The notes under the pieces were generated by a model that was not told where the DNA came from, searched no databases, and worked only from the letters and a program-made list of their open reading frames with translations. Positions 8,471-18,298 of a DNA stretch of 64,000 nucleotides are shown piece by piece (within the stretch, counting starts at the first letter, position 1; every line of letters begins with the position of its first letter). The stretch is from Phormidium tenue FACHB-1050 (GTDB taxonomy: Bacteria > Cyanobacteriota > Cyanobacteriia > Pseudanabaenales > Pseudanabaenaceae): the NCBI RefSeq assembly GCF_014696925.1, contig NZ_JACJQY010000014.1, positions 43,103 through 107,102 of the forward strand. The letters are read 5' to 3'. Made by a program: the position numbers and the translations under genes.

Positions 8471-8917
8471 TTACCACTTTTTATAAGGTAGGAACTTGCC
8501 GTTCATCGTTACTTTGACGCGATCGCCTTTGGGATCTTCCACTTTGTCGATATCGAGGGTGAAATCGATCGCACTCATGATGCCATCACCAAATTTCTCA
8601 TGGATGATTTCCTTAATGGGATAGCCATAGACCTGCATGATTTCATAGAAGCGATAAATCAATGGATCGGTTGGTACTACTGGTCCCAACCCTTTGCTAG
8701 GATAGGAACTCAAAGCCGTGATTATATCTTCTCCTAGTCCTAATGCTTCAGCAATTTTCGTGGCTTGTTCCACACTGGCGCTATTTTGACCATAAAAAAG
8801 AGAAGCAATCCAAACTTCATCTTGACCTAATAGTTTTTCGAGGTCAACAAAAGTTAAGCCTTTGGCTTTTTTGGCGGCTAATAGAGTTTGTGTAAAAGAT
8901 GGAAATTCAACTGTCAT
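8471..8917 (-). CDS. cynS: Cyanase (cyanate hydratase)
   Basis: 148 aa from the ATG at 8917. The ORF-track start adds 18 upstream residues that family members lack. Cyanase converts cyanate plus bicarbonate to ammonia and CO2. The catalytic triad is recognisable as R89 and E92 in IYRFYE and S115 in IMSAIDF. The C-terminus [10 protein letters not shown] is characteristic, and the N-terminal domain is HTH-like. It is the last gene of the cynA-cynB-cynD-cynS order on the minus strand, so imported cyanate is used as a nitrogen source. Confidence 0.97.
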   Translation of the reverse strand: MTVEFPSFTQTLLAAKKAKGLTFVDLEKLLGQDEVWIASLFYGQNSASVEQATKIAEALGLGEDIITALSSYPSKGLGPVVPTDPLIYRFYEIMQVYGYPIKEIIHEKFGDGIMSAIDFTLDIDKVEDPKGDRVKVTMNGKFLPYKKW

Positions 8918-8952
8918 AATGTTTTTGATGTTTCTAAGTATTTTGTATTGGG

Positions 8953-8990
8953 AATGTAAAAAATTTTGCACTGCAAATTTTTTTACATTT
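8953..8990. repeat. Inverted repeat in the cynD-cynS spacer
   Basis: AATGTAAAAAA...TTTTTTTACATT closing on TTTTGCA-C-TGCAAA. It fills the 75-bp gap between cynD and cynS and may modulate relative cynS expression. Confidence 0.65.
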
Positions 8991-8992
8991 TC

Positions 8993-9868
8993 CTATATTC
9001 TTGCGGCTTCAACCGCACGAGTTTCACGCATGAGATGCTCTTCCATTTCCGCTTTGAGATCATGATATCCCGATTGTTGGTCGAGATTTTCTCGCGATCG
9101 CGGACGGGGAAAAGGTACATTCAGGATTTCATCAATCCCTGCGGCAGGTCCCCGCTTCATCATCACGATTTTATCAGAGAGCAGCAAGGCTTCCTCGATA
9201 CTATGGGTAATCATTACTACAGTTTTGCGTTTCTGCTCCCAAATACGGGCAACTTCATCCTGTAGGAATCCGCGAGTGAGGGCATCAAGTGCGCCAAAGG
9301 GTTCATCCATTAATAGGATTTGCGGATCGATCGCAAGGGCGCGAGCAATGCCCACCCTTTGTTTCATCCCACCAGATAGCTCATGGGGATGCTTTTTCTC
9401 AGCTCCTTTTAAGCCAACTAATTCGATATATTCATAAACACGACTTTTGCGATCGGCTAGAGACATTGTAGGATAGACCGTTTCGATCGCAAAGTGTAAG
9501 TTCTCGGCAACCGTCAACCAAGGCATCAATGCATAGTTCTGAAAAACTACACCGCGATCGGGCCCTGGGGCGTAAACTTCTTCACCATTAATTAAAATCG
9601 TGCCACTGGAGGGGCTAGTTAAACCTGCAATGAGATTGAGAAGTGTGGATTTACCACAGCCAGAGGGACCAATGATCGATACAAAGGTATTAGGTGCAAT
9701 GTCAAAACTAATATTTGCTAAAGCTACATAATCTTTAGAAGTGCGATGAGTGAGCTTATTGATCAAGCCACTTCTGCCACGATAAACCATTGAAACATCG
9801 CAGATGGAAATCTGTGCTTGCTGAGTTGCCATATTTGCAGATGCTTTTTCCATAGAAGACACGATCAT
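8993..9868 (-). CDS. cynD: Cyanate/nitrate-type ABC transporter ATP-binding protein
   Basis: 291 aa from the ATG at 9868, chosen because it overlaps the permease stop (ATGA) and is preceded by GGGAGAGA. The ORF-track start lies 24 nt further upstream. It has Walker [10 protein letters not shown], signature LSGGMKQR and Walker [13 protein letters not shown]. It belongs to the NrtD/SsuB/TauB family of NitT-type importers. With the permease, substrate-binding protein and cyanase in one operon, cyanate is the most likely substrate. Confidence 0.92.
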   Translation of the reverse strand: MIVSSMEKASANMATQQAQISICDVSMVYRGRSGLINKLTHRTSKDYVALANISFDIAPNTFVSIIGPSGCGKSTLLNLIAGLTSPSSGTILINGEEVYAPGPDRGVVFQNYALMPWLTVAENLHFAIETVYPTMSLADRKSRVYEYIELVGLKGAEKKHPHELSGGMKQRVGIARALAIDPQILLMDEPFGALDALTRGFLQDEVARIWEQKRKTVVMITHSIEEALLLSDKIVMMKRGPAAGIDEILNVPFPRPRSRENLDQQSGYHDLKAEMEEHLMRETRAVEAARI

Positions 9869-10722
9869 ACTTCTCTCCCAAATGAAACCCAATGTTGCAG
9901 CAATCCAAATAGGCGATCGATGACTAAACCGATCGCGCCAATTAACAGGATCGCCGTAATGATACTCGTAATACTCAGATTATTCCATTCATTCCAAACG
10001 AAGTAACCCACACCCGTACCACCGATCAGAATTTCCGCAGCCACGATTACCAGCCATGCAATCCCTGCGCTAATTCGCATACCTGACACAATACTCGGAG
10101 CCGCCGCAGGTAAAATCACCTTCGTAATTGTGCGCCAAGGTGAAGCGCCAAGGGTACGGGTCACATCGATATAAGTGGGGTCAACATTACTCACGCCGAA
10201 TTTAGTATTAATCAGAGTCGGCCAAAGACTGGTAATTGCGATTACAAAAATGGCAGTACTTTCTGAATCCTTAATTAGTCCCAACCCAATGGGCAACCAA
10301 GCTAGAGGTGAGACAGGTTTGAGGATTTGAATGAATGGATCGACAGCTTTGGAAACTACGGGAAATAGTCCAATCAGAACGCCTGAAGGAATGGCGATCG
10401 CCGCACCCACAGTAAAGCCAATCGTGACGCGACGTAAGCTGGTAATCAAGTGCCAACCAATGCCGCGATCATTTGTTCCCTTTACATAAAAAGGATTAGA
10501 AACCCAGCCCCAAAAATCGGTTAAAGTTTGTGAAGCAGAGGGCATCAGGGGAGAAAACCAACCTTTAACTGCACCTACTTCCCAAAAAATCAATATCGAG
10601 CTAAGGATCAATAGGAATAAAACAAATGCTTGCAAGTCTTGATTCGGCAGTACGCTCTGAATCATTGCCATAATTGGATTTGAGCGTGGTCGAGACTTGG
10701 GCATTGAAGGAGAATAGTCCAT
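9865..10722 (-). CDS. cynB: Cyanate/nitrate-type ABC transporter permease
   Basis: 285 aa with about six predicted membrane helices. The cytoplasmic EAA-type loop reads [18 protein letters not shown], as expected for a BPD-type inner-membrane component that docks the ATPase. Closest family NrtB/SsuC/TauC. It is translationally coupled to cynD through an ATGA overlap. A 200-bp gap with a GC-rich repeat separates it from cynA. Confidence 0.93.
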   Translation of the reverse strand: MDYSPSMPKSRPRSNPIMAMIQSVLPNQDLQAFVLFLLILSSILIFWEVGAVKGWFSPLMPSASQTLTDFWGWVSNPFYVKGTNDRGIGWHLITSLRRVTIGFTVGAAIAIPSGVLIGLFPVVSKAVDPFIQILKPVSPLAWLPIGLGLIKDSESTAIFVIAITSLWPTLINTKFGVSNVDPTYIDVTRTLGASPWRTITKVILPAAAPSIVSGMRISAGIAWLVIVAAEILIGGTGVGYFVWNEWNNLSITSIITAILLIGAIGLVIDRLFGLLQHWVSFGREV

Positions 10723-10823
10723 AGTTTTCTCTCATTTGGATTAGTACTTGATGTTTCGGTAGTGCTAGCTAAGAAATCTAAGAAACCATTTAAGAATTAC
10801 CTTCTGCGTTCAACATTGCCAAG

Positions 10824-10901
10824 AGATCCCCCTCAATCCCCCTTATAAAGGGGGAATAATTTAAATTCTCCCCCCTTTATAAGGGGGGCTGGGGGGGATC
10901 T
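10824..10901. repeat. GC-rich interspersed repeat (AGATCCCCCT...GGGGGGATCT)
   Basis: Two CCCCCTTTATAAGGGGG-like hairpins bounded by AGATCCCCC and its complement, in the cynA-cynB spacer. The same words occur as coding sequence inside cobN (61054-61360). Confidence 0.85.
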
Positions 10902-10922
10902 AGATAATTCTTAAAATAGGTT

Positions 10923-12587
10923 CTAGACCTTGAACTGCTTAATCTGTTCTTCAATATAGGCTTCAGGCTTCGCAGGATCGAAGGAGTCGTACTTCAATTT
11001 CTCAATACGTTCAGTTTCCGTTGGCGGAGTTTGTCCCAACTCTTTTGCCAACTCACGCGCCAGATCGGTCTGATAGATTTGCTCAGCGATAGTTTTGTAA
11101 TCAGCCTTATCTTTGGGCATCAAGTCCCAACGCACAAACTGCGAAGAAATCCACTTAGCAAAGCTCTTCCAAGGATAGGGATCAAAACCAACGCGATCGG
11201 GAATATCAAAGGTATTACCCTGACCATCCTCAAATTTGCCAGTTAATACTGCTTTTAAGACTGGTTCAGGTTGATTAAGATAGTTTTTACCTGCGATCGC
11301 CTTAGCAATTTCTTCGCGATGTTTAGGATCATTGGCATAGCCAGCACCATCAATAATCGCTTTGTTGATTGCGCGGTAGGTATTGGGATTGGTATCAATC
11401 CACTTCTGACTAGCTGCAAAAGCGCAACAGGGATGTCCAGCCCAAATATCTTTGGTGAGTAAATGGATGAAGCCAATCTTATTGAAGACAGAACGTTGGA
11501 CGACGTTATCAGGTAGTAGGAACGCATCAAGCTGTCCCGCTGTCATTTTAGCGATCGCATCAGGAGGTGGAATAACTTGAATCTGCACATCCTTATCAGG
11601 ATCGAGTCCACCCGCCGCTAAGTAATAGCGCAACAACAAGTTGTGCATGGAGAAGGCAAAGGGAACCCCAATACTAAATCCTTTAAAGTCTTTGGCTTCT
11701 TTGACCTTGCCCAAGTGCTGATTAGCAACTGAGATCGATTGACCATTAATATTCTCAATACTGGCAAGCTTTATAGGAAATGCGGTGGAACCTAGCCCCA
11801 AAGACATGGATATCGGCATAGGTGAAAGCATGTGATATGCATCTAACTCACCAGCGATCGCGGAGTCGCGAATTGCCGCCCAGCTAGGCATCTTCACTAG
11901 TTCAACCTTCAGACCATACTTAGTATAAAAACCTAATGGCTCCGACATGATAATCGGGGTGGCGCAAGTAATCGGTAAGAAACCAACTTTTAAATTGGTT
12001 TTCTCCACTCCCGCTGGTGGGGTATTTGGTGTATTGGTAGTTGCTTTAGATGGAGTCTCAGGAGGAGGCGCAGAAGGACATCCTGTGAGGGTTACCACTG
12101 CTGCTGCTGCGGCTACTTTAATTAGAAATTCGCGCCGACGGAAGGTGCTAGATTGCAATGTATCGGTAAAGAACTCTTGTGCTTGGGGACCAAAGGCAGC
12201 ATTAAAAGCTTCTTCAACACCGCCAGCCATCTTGATGAGGTCATAGCAAATCCGCTTTTGACTCTCAGAAGCATGGGATAAAGAACCCTGTTCTAAAAGT
12301 TGCCATAGATCTGCTTTCATGGCGTTGGTTTCCCATGACTGCGCCATCAATTGAGCGCGATCAGAGTAGTGACCCATCCGCATCAGGTCATTCACTAATT
12401 CCACAGGATCTGTCGGCATTCCTTCCATGACGCTCTGATGCTGATCAGCGTTATGATCTGCGCCACAGGGACAAGCATTCCATAAATTATTGTTTATTTG
12501 AGCGACAGAGTAATCAGAAGTTTGAGCAGAGATTGAGTTATTTCCTATCGCTGAAGCGACCATCTGTTCTATCAGGTGAGATGTCAT
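10923..12587 (-). CDS. cynA: Cyanate/nitrate-type ABC transporter substrate-binding protein with long N-terminal extension
   Basis: 554 aa, longer than typical NrtA (about 440). Residues 1-149 precede the export signal and contain a possible metal-binding motif CPCGADHNADQH (about 39-50). A twin-arginine segment RRREFL (about 150-155), a hydrophobic stretch and a lipobox LTGC (Cys170) follow. A Pro/Thr-rich linker leads to the periplasmic NrtA/SsuA-like domain (LKVGFLPITCATPIIMSEPLGF). It should capture cyanate or a related anion outside the membrane. An internal start at Met120 would give a normal Tat signal, but the NtcA-type promoter lies just upstream of the long start, which favours the full-length form. 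Confidence 0.85.
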   Translation of the reverse strand: MTSHLIEQMVASAIGNNSISAQTSDYSVAQINNNLWNACPCGADHNADQHQSVMEGMPTDPVELVNDLMRMGHYSDRAQLMAQSWETNAMKADLWQLLEQGSLSHASESQKRICYDLIKMAGGVEEAFNAAFGPQAQEFFTDTLQSSTFRRREFLIKVAAAAAVVTLTGCPSAPPPETPSKATTNTPNTPPAGVEKTNLKVGFLPITCATPIIMSEPLGFYTKYGLKVELVKMPSWAAIRDSAIAGELDAYHMLSPMPISMSLGLGSTAFPIKLASIENINGQSISVANQHLGKVKEAKDFKGFSIGVPFAFSMHNLLLRYYLAAGGLDPDKDVQIQVIPPPDAIAKMTAGQLDAFLLPDNVVQRSVFNKIGFIHLLTKDIWAGHPCCAFAASQKWIDTNPNTYRAINKAIIDGAGYANDPKHREEIAKAIAGKNYLNQPEPVLKAVLTGKFEDGQGNTFDIPDRVGFDPYPWKSFAKWISSQFVRWDLMPKDKADYKTIAEQIYQTDLARELAKELGQTPPTETERIEKLKYDSFDPAKPEAYIEEQIKQFKV

Positions 12588-12682
12588 GATTGGTTATTGT
12601 TTGTGTTTTAGAGAATAATTCTTAATTTAATGAATGCAGTTCAATTAGCCATAAATAGCTAAAGATAAATTTAACTATTGGT

Positions 12683-12725
12683 ACTTTAGCAACTTATTTG
12701 CAATTAAATCGGTATAGACATATAC
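12683..12725 (-). promoter_or_regulatory. NtcA-type promoter of the cyn operon
   Basis: GTATAGACATATAC at 12712-12725 fits GTA-N8-TAC exactly. On the minus strand it is followed 23 nt later by TAAAGT (12683-12688), which fits TAN3T. This is the classic class II NtcA-activated promoter arrangement, about 95 nt upstream of the cynA ATG. NtcA control of cyanate genes is known in cyanobacteria. The assignment here is by sequence only. Confidence 0.75.
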
Positions 12726-12865
12726 GAAAAGTATTGCATTATTAGTATGGAGATAATTTGCAGATCATTTTTATGCTGAATGTAAATCGATTTTCTAGCA
12801 TCAAAAAACTAATAAAACACATGAATTGCATATAAATCCCAAATAAATCACAATAACTTAAGACT

Positions 12866-12896
12866 AAAAACAAGGGGCTTAAGCCCCCTTGTTTTT
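12866..12896. terminator. Terminator-like hairpin ACAAGGGGCTTAAGCCCCCTTGT
   Basis: A GC stem flanked by A- and T-tracts on both sides, so it could terminate transcription in either direction. Suited to the leftward acyl-CoA-dehydrogenase operon. Confidence 0.7.
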
Positions 12897-12928
12897 TATA
12901 GCAAAAAAAGAGTTAGCTAGTACAAACC

Positions 12929-12983
12929 AAAACCCAAGAATCGAGTGGTGGTGCGAAGCACCGCCACTCGATTCTTGGGTTTT
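12929..12983. repeat. Near-perfect palindrome, 26-bp arms, centre GC-GAA-GC
   Basis: AAAACCCAAGAATCGAGTGG arms with a single arm mismatch. The outer arms resemble the copy at 3809-3853. Confidence 0.85.
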
Positions 12984-13282
12984 ATGTCCTAAGCAAAACT
13001 TGCTTTGCTATATATAAAAATATTTTCTGGTTTGTATAATAGGCAATTACTATAGTATTGATATAAGTAGATTGTTAGAATTTAAAGTAGGATGTGTTAG
13101 CGATAGCGTAACGCATCATCTATAGACTTTAAATCTAATTTATACAAACTAGTTTGTAATTTCTTCTCAGCAGAAACTAACAAGGCTTTATTTTAAAAAC
13201 AAAACTTTGTTAGACGCTTAGATTATAATTTAGCCTTTGAAATTTTAGCTGTATTAATCTTATAAAAACTCTCTATTTCTAA

Positions 13283-14425
13283 TTAAGACATACTTGCTAA
13301 TACTTTGCGTAAATGTTTGAGCGCAGGAGTCACCATAGCAACGAAATATGATTCGCGTAAACGGCGATCGTACACACTGCCATGCACATAACCGATCGCA
13401 CCTGCATGGAGCATTAATGATTGCGAAGCTCTAAGTGATAACTCTGAAGCAGTTGCTCTCGATTCAATCACTTCCCGCAAAACTTCCTTGCAGACAATTT
13501 CCCGACCATGCCCGATCGCTTCGGCTAAACGATAGGATTTTAATCGCAGAGTTTCGAGTTCACATTCCATTTCATCGGGACGATCATCGAGGTATTGATT
13601 GACATGTTGCTTGGTTCTATCAATCCTTCGCATTAAATCAATACAGTTTTGGGTCAAACCTAAGCCCATCCCCACCTGCATTAATATAAATCCTGCTTTG
13701 ATATATTCCACATAGCGATCGCAAGGAGCCGCTAACACCCAATCATGACTGATAAAAGCATTACGAAACAAACATCTAAAGGTGTTTGTCCCTTCAAGAG
13801 CGATAAAATGCACATCTTGCTTTAGTTCTAGCCCTTGCATCCCACCCTGTGCGATCGCCATCAGATAGTTATCAGTTCCTTCTATTTGAGCAGATATCCC
13901 AAATAAATGCTGATCGCCTATATTAGAAACCCAAGGCAATGTGCCATTGAGAATATAACCACCTTCGCAAGGCGTAGCAATGATTTTGATCTTCTCAATG
14001 CCTGCAAAGTGTTTCATCGGATTCGATAAACCCGTTCCCGACAAAAGCTTGCCCGTTGCAACTTGCGGTAAGATTTGTTCTTTCAGAAAAGGATTATCAG
14101 TATTTTGCAGATACCAAGAGCAAGCATTGTGACACCAAGTCATAAACCCTGTACTCAGGCAAGTTTCCGAAACTATTTCGATCGCCTTTAATGCAGGTAA
14201 TACGCCACGTCCCGTACCACCATATTCCGTACTAACACCTTGACCATATGCACCCAGACTGCCAATATCGCGCAAAAATTCTTCTGGATAAATCCCTTTT
14301 AGATCAATGTTAGTAACATCAGGTGCTAATTTTTGAGCGATCGCCTCTTTTAAACTCTGCATTAATGCTGCGTCAGTGAGCAGTTTTGCTTGAGGTTGCT
14401 TGATTATGGTGTCACTAACCTGCAT
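13283..14425 (-). CDS. Acyl-CoA dehydrogenase-like flavoprotein
   Basis: 380 aa from the ATG at 14425. The longer ORF-track start lies against a palindrome, while AAGGGAAGAAGAA directly precedes the chosen ATG. The fold follows ACAD/DszC-SfnB-type FAD enzymes: an N-terminal helical part, a central SGTGLSNP (flavin/substrate region) and a C-terminal helical bundle. No obvious catalytic Glu of the YEGT type is seen near the C-terminus, so it may be a monooxygenase-like relative rather than a true acyl-CoA dehydrogenase. It lies 73 bp downstream of the OsmC gene and probably shares its NtcA-type promoter. The substrate is unknown. Confidence 0.8.
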   Translation of the reverse strand: MQVSDTIIKQPQAKLLTDAALMQSLKEAIAQKLAPDVTNIDLKGIYPEEFLRDIGSLGAYGQGVSTEYGGTGRGVLPALKAIEIVSETCLSTGFMTWCHNACSWYLQNTDNPFLKEQILPQVATGKLLSGTGLSNPMKHFAGIEKIKIIATPCEGGYILNGTLPWVSNIGDQHLFGISAQIEGTDNYLMAIAQGGMQGLELKQDVHFIALEGTNTFRCLFRNAFISHDWVLAAPCDRYVEYIKAGFILMQVGMGLGLTQNCIDLMRRIDRTKQHVNQYLDDRPDEMECELETLRLKSYRLAEAIGHGREIVCKEVLREVIESRATASELSLRASQSLMLHAGAIGYVHGSVYDRRLRESYFVAMVTPALKHLRKVLASMS

Positions 14426-14465
14426 TTCTTCTTCCCTTATCTTAAGTTTTTTGATTAAGTCCAAA

Positions 14466-14488
14466 TATGCCGCGCTTAGCGCGGCATA
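14466..14488. repeat. Perfect palindrome TATGCCGCGC-TTA-GCGCGGCATA
   Basis: It lies in the spacer between the OsmC and flavoprotein genes. It could attenuate or stabilise the shared transcript. Confidence 0.8.
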
Positions 14489-14497
14489 CCTTTCATT

Positions 14498-15037
14498 TTA
14501 TGCTAGCGAAACTTCCATATCCACAGGATTACGGAAAGTATTTGCAACTGGCGACCAGTAATTTGCATGTTCTAGAAGTTCAGCAAGTTCTTCCTTCGTC
14601 GCATCGGACTCGATATCCACTTTCACACGCACAGCACTAATACCTAAACGCTTCTTAGAGAGATCTCCAATACCCCAAACACCAGTGATGTTAATGTCGC
14701 CTTCGAGATATAACTCTAATTTGGAAAGCGTAATTCCACGCATGATCGCGTTAGCATGAATGCCCACGGACAGACAAGAGCCTAGACAAGCCAGTAAAGC
14801 TTCGGATGGGTTAGGAGCGGTATCTTGTCCAAGCAAGGTTGGTGGTTCGTCAATGACATGCTCAGGTAGATCACGCACATAGGTTAGGTTGCGAAATTGC
14901 CCTTCACAGACAGTCTTTACTTTCAATGTGCCGATGACATTGGGGTTAGCTTGTGCTTTCGCAGCCAAGGCTACCAATCCATCTTTGCTAACAGGACGCA
15001 AGGGAGTAGTTACGGAGGCAGTCACAGTTGTAGTCAT
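14498..15037 (-). CDS. OsmC family protein
   Basis: 179 aa. The OsmC/Ohr fold is indicated by NPSEALLACLGSCLSVGIHA (E79, C84, C88) and the strand-rich halves around it. Ohr/OsmC peroxidases use two cysteines. Here the first site is present, but the position equivalent to the second, normally near a CPV motif, reads NYWSPVANT. A classical peroxidase mechanism is therefore doubtful. OsmC-like proteins are sometimes neighbours of organosulfur- or thiol-handling enzymes. First gene of a two-gene operon with the ACAD-like flavoprotein, upstream of the cyanate operon on the same strand. Confidence 0.85.
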   Translation of the reverse strand: MTTTVTASVTTPLRPVSKDGLVALAAKAQANPNVIGTLKVKTVCEGQFRNLTYVRDLPEHVIDEPPTLLGQDTAPNPSEALLACLGSCLSVGIHANAIMRGITLSKLELYLEGDINITGVWGIGDLSKKRLGISAVRVKVDIESDATKEELAELLEHANYWSPVANTFRNPVDMEVSLA

Positions 15038-15097
15038 GGTTTCAAATATTTGATGTTTATTGCTTACTTAAATAAATAGAACGATCTATACAATTAA

Positions 15098-15137
15098 ATA
15101 CTATACAACCTCTCGCAATTTCCGTATCACATATTAC
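15098..15137 (-). promoter_or_regulatory. Candidate NtcA-type promoter of the OsmC/flavoprotein operon
   Basis: GTATCACATATTAC at 15124-15137 fits GTA-N8-TAC. Reading leftward, TAGTAT follows after 20 nt and the overlapping TATAGT after 18 nt; both fit TAN3T. The spacing is near the usual 20-24 nt for NtcA-activated promoters. The weaker of the two NtcA assignments. Confidence 0.55.
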
Positions 15138-15161
15138 ATATCTTGCAAAGAAAGTTTTTTT

Positions 15162-15210
15162 CCCAATAAGATAAGTGGCGGCGCAAAGCGCCGCCACTTA
15201 TCTTATTGGG
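15162..15210. repeat. Perfect palindrome, 23-bp arms, centre GC-AAA-GC
   Basis: CCCAATAAGATAAGTGGCGG arms, in the divergent spacer between the OsmC gene and dapF. Confidence 0.85.
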
Positions 15211-15231
15211 TTTTGATTTGCTTTATAGTAC

Positions 15232-15284
15232 CAAATCAAAAAAGGAGATGAGGTGCAAAGCACCTCATCTCCTTTTTTGATTTG
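15232..15284. repeat. Perfect palindrome, 25-bp arms, centre GC-AAA-GC
   Basis: CAAATCAAAAAAGGAGATG arms, 45 bp upstream of the dapF ATG. Confidence 0.85.
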
Positions 15285-15329
15285 TCGATGGAGATCGATA
15301 TAATATTCAAAAATATATTGAATTAATCC

Positions 15330-16644
<1,315 letters not shown>

Positions 16645-16647
16645 TAG

Positions 16648-16678
16648 AAAAGAGACGGCGCAAAGCGCCGTCTCTTTT
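16648..16678. terminator. Bidirectional hairpin AAAAGAGACGGCGC-AAA-GCGCCGTCTCTTTT
   Basis: A perfect 14-bp stem with A/T tracts, located exactly between the convergent HIT and GT39 genes. A good shared terminator. Confidence 0.8.
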
Positions 16679-18159
16679 TATGGTTTGTAATTTTGCCCGA
16701 TCGCAATTTCGTAGGTTTTCAAATACAATCCTAATCTATTAATCGCCACATTACTAATGGGAGTAACTAGATCAAAATGGGCGATCGCTTCATTGGTAAG
16801 GGGATACCATTGATCAGAAATCAAGATGGCATTTTTACCCTTCTGTTGTGCTGCATTCTCAAGGTTCCAAATTGTAAATTGACTAATCCGCTTAGATATA
16901 GCCGTCACATCAGGATGTCCCATCTCATAGGCAAGTGCTGCCGCCGAACGATAATCAGAAGTAATTAACAAAGGCTTTTCTGGCAAAGTATTGCTGATTT
17001 TTTGTACCTCGGCGGACACCTCCTGCCATCCATAAATCATCCTGCCATCCTGATCGCCATCCTTCCCAAATATGGCACTCACTGGGAACATACAGGAATT
17101 CCACACAAATAAAATTGCGAATAATATTCCAAAGACTTCTGCTCCATAAAAAATTTGCAGATTTTCTCCCCTTCTCTCTAAGGGAGATGGGGCTGGTGGG
17201 TGAGGGAAATATGCTAATGGCAATAATGGAAATAGCAATAAATAAGCATGAATATTCCAATAATAGAGCGCTGTAGAAAATAGCGACACTACCATCAATA
17301 AACCTGTAGAAGTGATAAAAGTCCAAAATGCTACTCTTTTATATAGCCCATTTGCCTTGCAAAAACCTCGCCACAACAACCATGCTAAAAATGGCGAAAG
17401 CATTAATAATGAAATCCCAATAAAGCCCAATGGCTCTAGCAATCGCATAATCATAGAGCCACTGTCCACACTGCGATTTGCATAGAAACGGAAGGATACA
17501 AAATTATTGCTGTAGTTCCAATAAAATACGGGTAAAAAAGCGATCGCACTAATACCAACACATAACCACAAGCGGATATCTTTAAATAATCTTCTTAATT
17601 GTGGATCTGAAGCGATCGCTCCTAATAAACCCAATGTCATAAACAGCGCATTGTATTTAGTGATATGGGCTAGAGAGAGGGCGATCGCACTGCCATATAG
17701 TCGCCAGCTTGATCCTTTGCCATTGATTAAATATTCATCGAGAAAGCGAATGCATAGATATGCACCAACAAGACTAAGAGCGATCGCTAAATGGTCATGC
17801 CATGCCAAGGAAAGCATCATGTTATATAACGGTGAAGCCATGACTGCGAGAATCACCCACCAAATATAACGACTGGCTCTTTCTTGATAAAGATATTGGA
17901 GAATGCAGTAATAGGTATAAAAGAAGACGCTGCTAGTAAAGAGATTTAGCGATCGCAATGTTAGGAGAGATTTACCGAACCATGCAGTTATCCATCCCTG
18001 TAACCATGCCTGCAACGGTGGATGATCGTAATAGGAAAAGTCTAAATGCTGCCCCCATAGCCAATAGTAAGCTTCATCAGGATTGGGTGGGGCAAATAGC
18101 CAAAAGATGCATCGCAATCCAATCAATAACAGCAAAAATATTGGTAGATAAAAGCTCAT
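16678..18159 (-). CDS. GT39/ArnT-like membrane glycosyltransferase
   Basis: 493 aa with about ten hydrophobic segments. The N-terminal LRCIFWLFAPPNPDEAYYWLWGQHLDFSYYDHPPLQAWLQGW has the acidic DEAYY and YYDHPP motifs of the PMT_2/ArnT family, which use polyprenyl-linked sugars on the exoplasmic side. The acceptor is unknown. Residues about 318-332 (HPPAPSPLERRGEN) are encoded by an interspersed GC-rich repeat inserted in frame between two membrane segments. The gene ends at a shared hairpin. Confidence 0.88.
   Translation of the reverse strand: MSFYLPIFLLLLIGLRCIFWLFAPPNPDEAYYWLWGQHLDFSYYDHPPLQAWLQGWITAWFGKSLLTLRSLNLFTSSVFFYTYYCILQYLYQERASRYIWWVILAVMASPLYNMMLSLAWHDHLAIALSLVGAYLCIRFLDEYLINGKGSSWRLYGSAIALSLAHITKYNALFMTLGLLGAIASDPQLRRLFKDIRLWLCVGISAIAFLPVFYWNYSNNFVSFRFYANRSVDSGSMIMRLLEPLGFIGISLLMLSPFLAWLLWRGFCKANGLYKRVAFWTFITSTGLLMVVSLFSTALYYWNIHAYLLLFPLLPLAYFPHPPAPSPLERRGENLQIFYGAEVFGILFAILFVWNSCMFPVSAIFGKDGDQDGRMIYGWQEVSAEVQKISNTLPEKPLLITSDYRSAAALAYEMGHPDVTAISKRISQFTIWNLENAAQQKGKNAILISDQWYPLTNEAIAHFDLVTPISNVAINRLGLYLKTYEIAIGQNYKP
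17164..17206. repeat. GC-rich interspersed repeat inside the GT39 gene
   Basis: CTCCCCTTCTCTCTAAGGG...GGTGAGGG, related to 23539-23632 and 49111-49200. It keeps the reading frame. Confidence 0.8.
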
Positions 18160-18197
18160 TAGTCTTTAGCGGCTTTACTTTGATAGCTGATAGGTTT

Positions 18198-18262
18198 AGA
18201 TCTCCGACTTTTTTTGTGCGAGCAAGGATAGTTTGTGCATTTACAGAAAAAGTCGGAGATCT
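18198..18262. repeat. Inverted repeat AGATCTCCGACTTTTT ... AAAAAGTCGGAGATCT
   Basis: 16-bp arms separated by 33 nt, in the spacer between the GT39 and LapA-like genes. Looks like a small MITE-like element. Confidence 0.75.
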
Positions 18263-18298
18263 TGGCTACCTGCTAATTGCGCTTGTTTACTCACCAAC

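Larger units (their letters stand above)
12588..13282. other. Gene-free 695-bp spacer
   Basis: Contains the cyn promoter, a terminator-like hairpin (12866-12896), a 55-bp palindrome (12929-12983) and an interspersed GATGTGTTAGCGATAGCG-type repeat at 13091-13117. The rest is very AT-rich and shows no plausible ORF. Confidence 0.8.

Noticed and set aside
11255-11530. 91-aa reverse ORF within cynA, and similar long shadow ORFs in gyrA, cobN and the GAF genes
   Set aside because: They are alternative frames of well-supported genes and have no independent start signal or family similarity.
13091-13117. GATGTGTTAGCGATAGCGTAACGCATC as a possible operator
   Set aside because: Similar text is a common interspersed repeat in cyanobacterial genomes, and it is not placed near a start codon.
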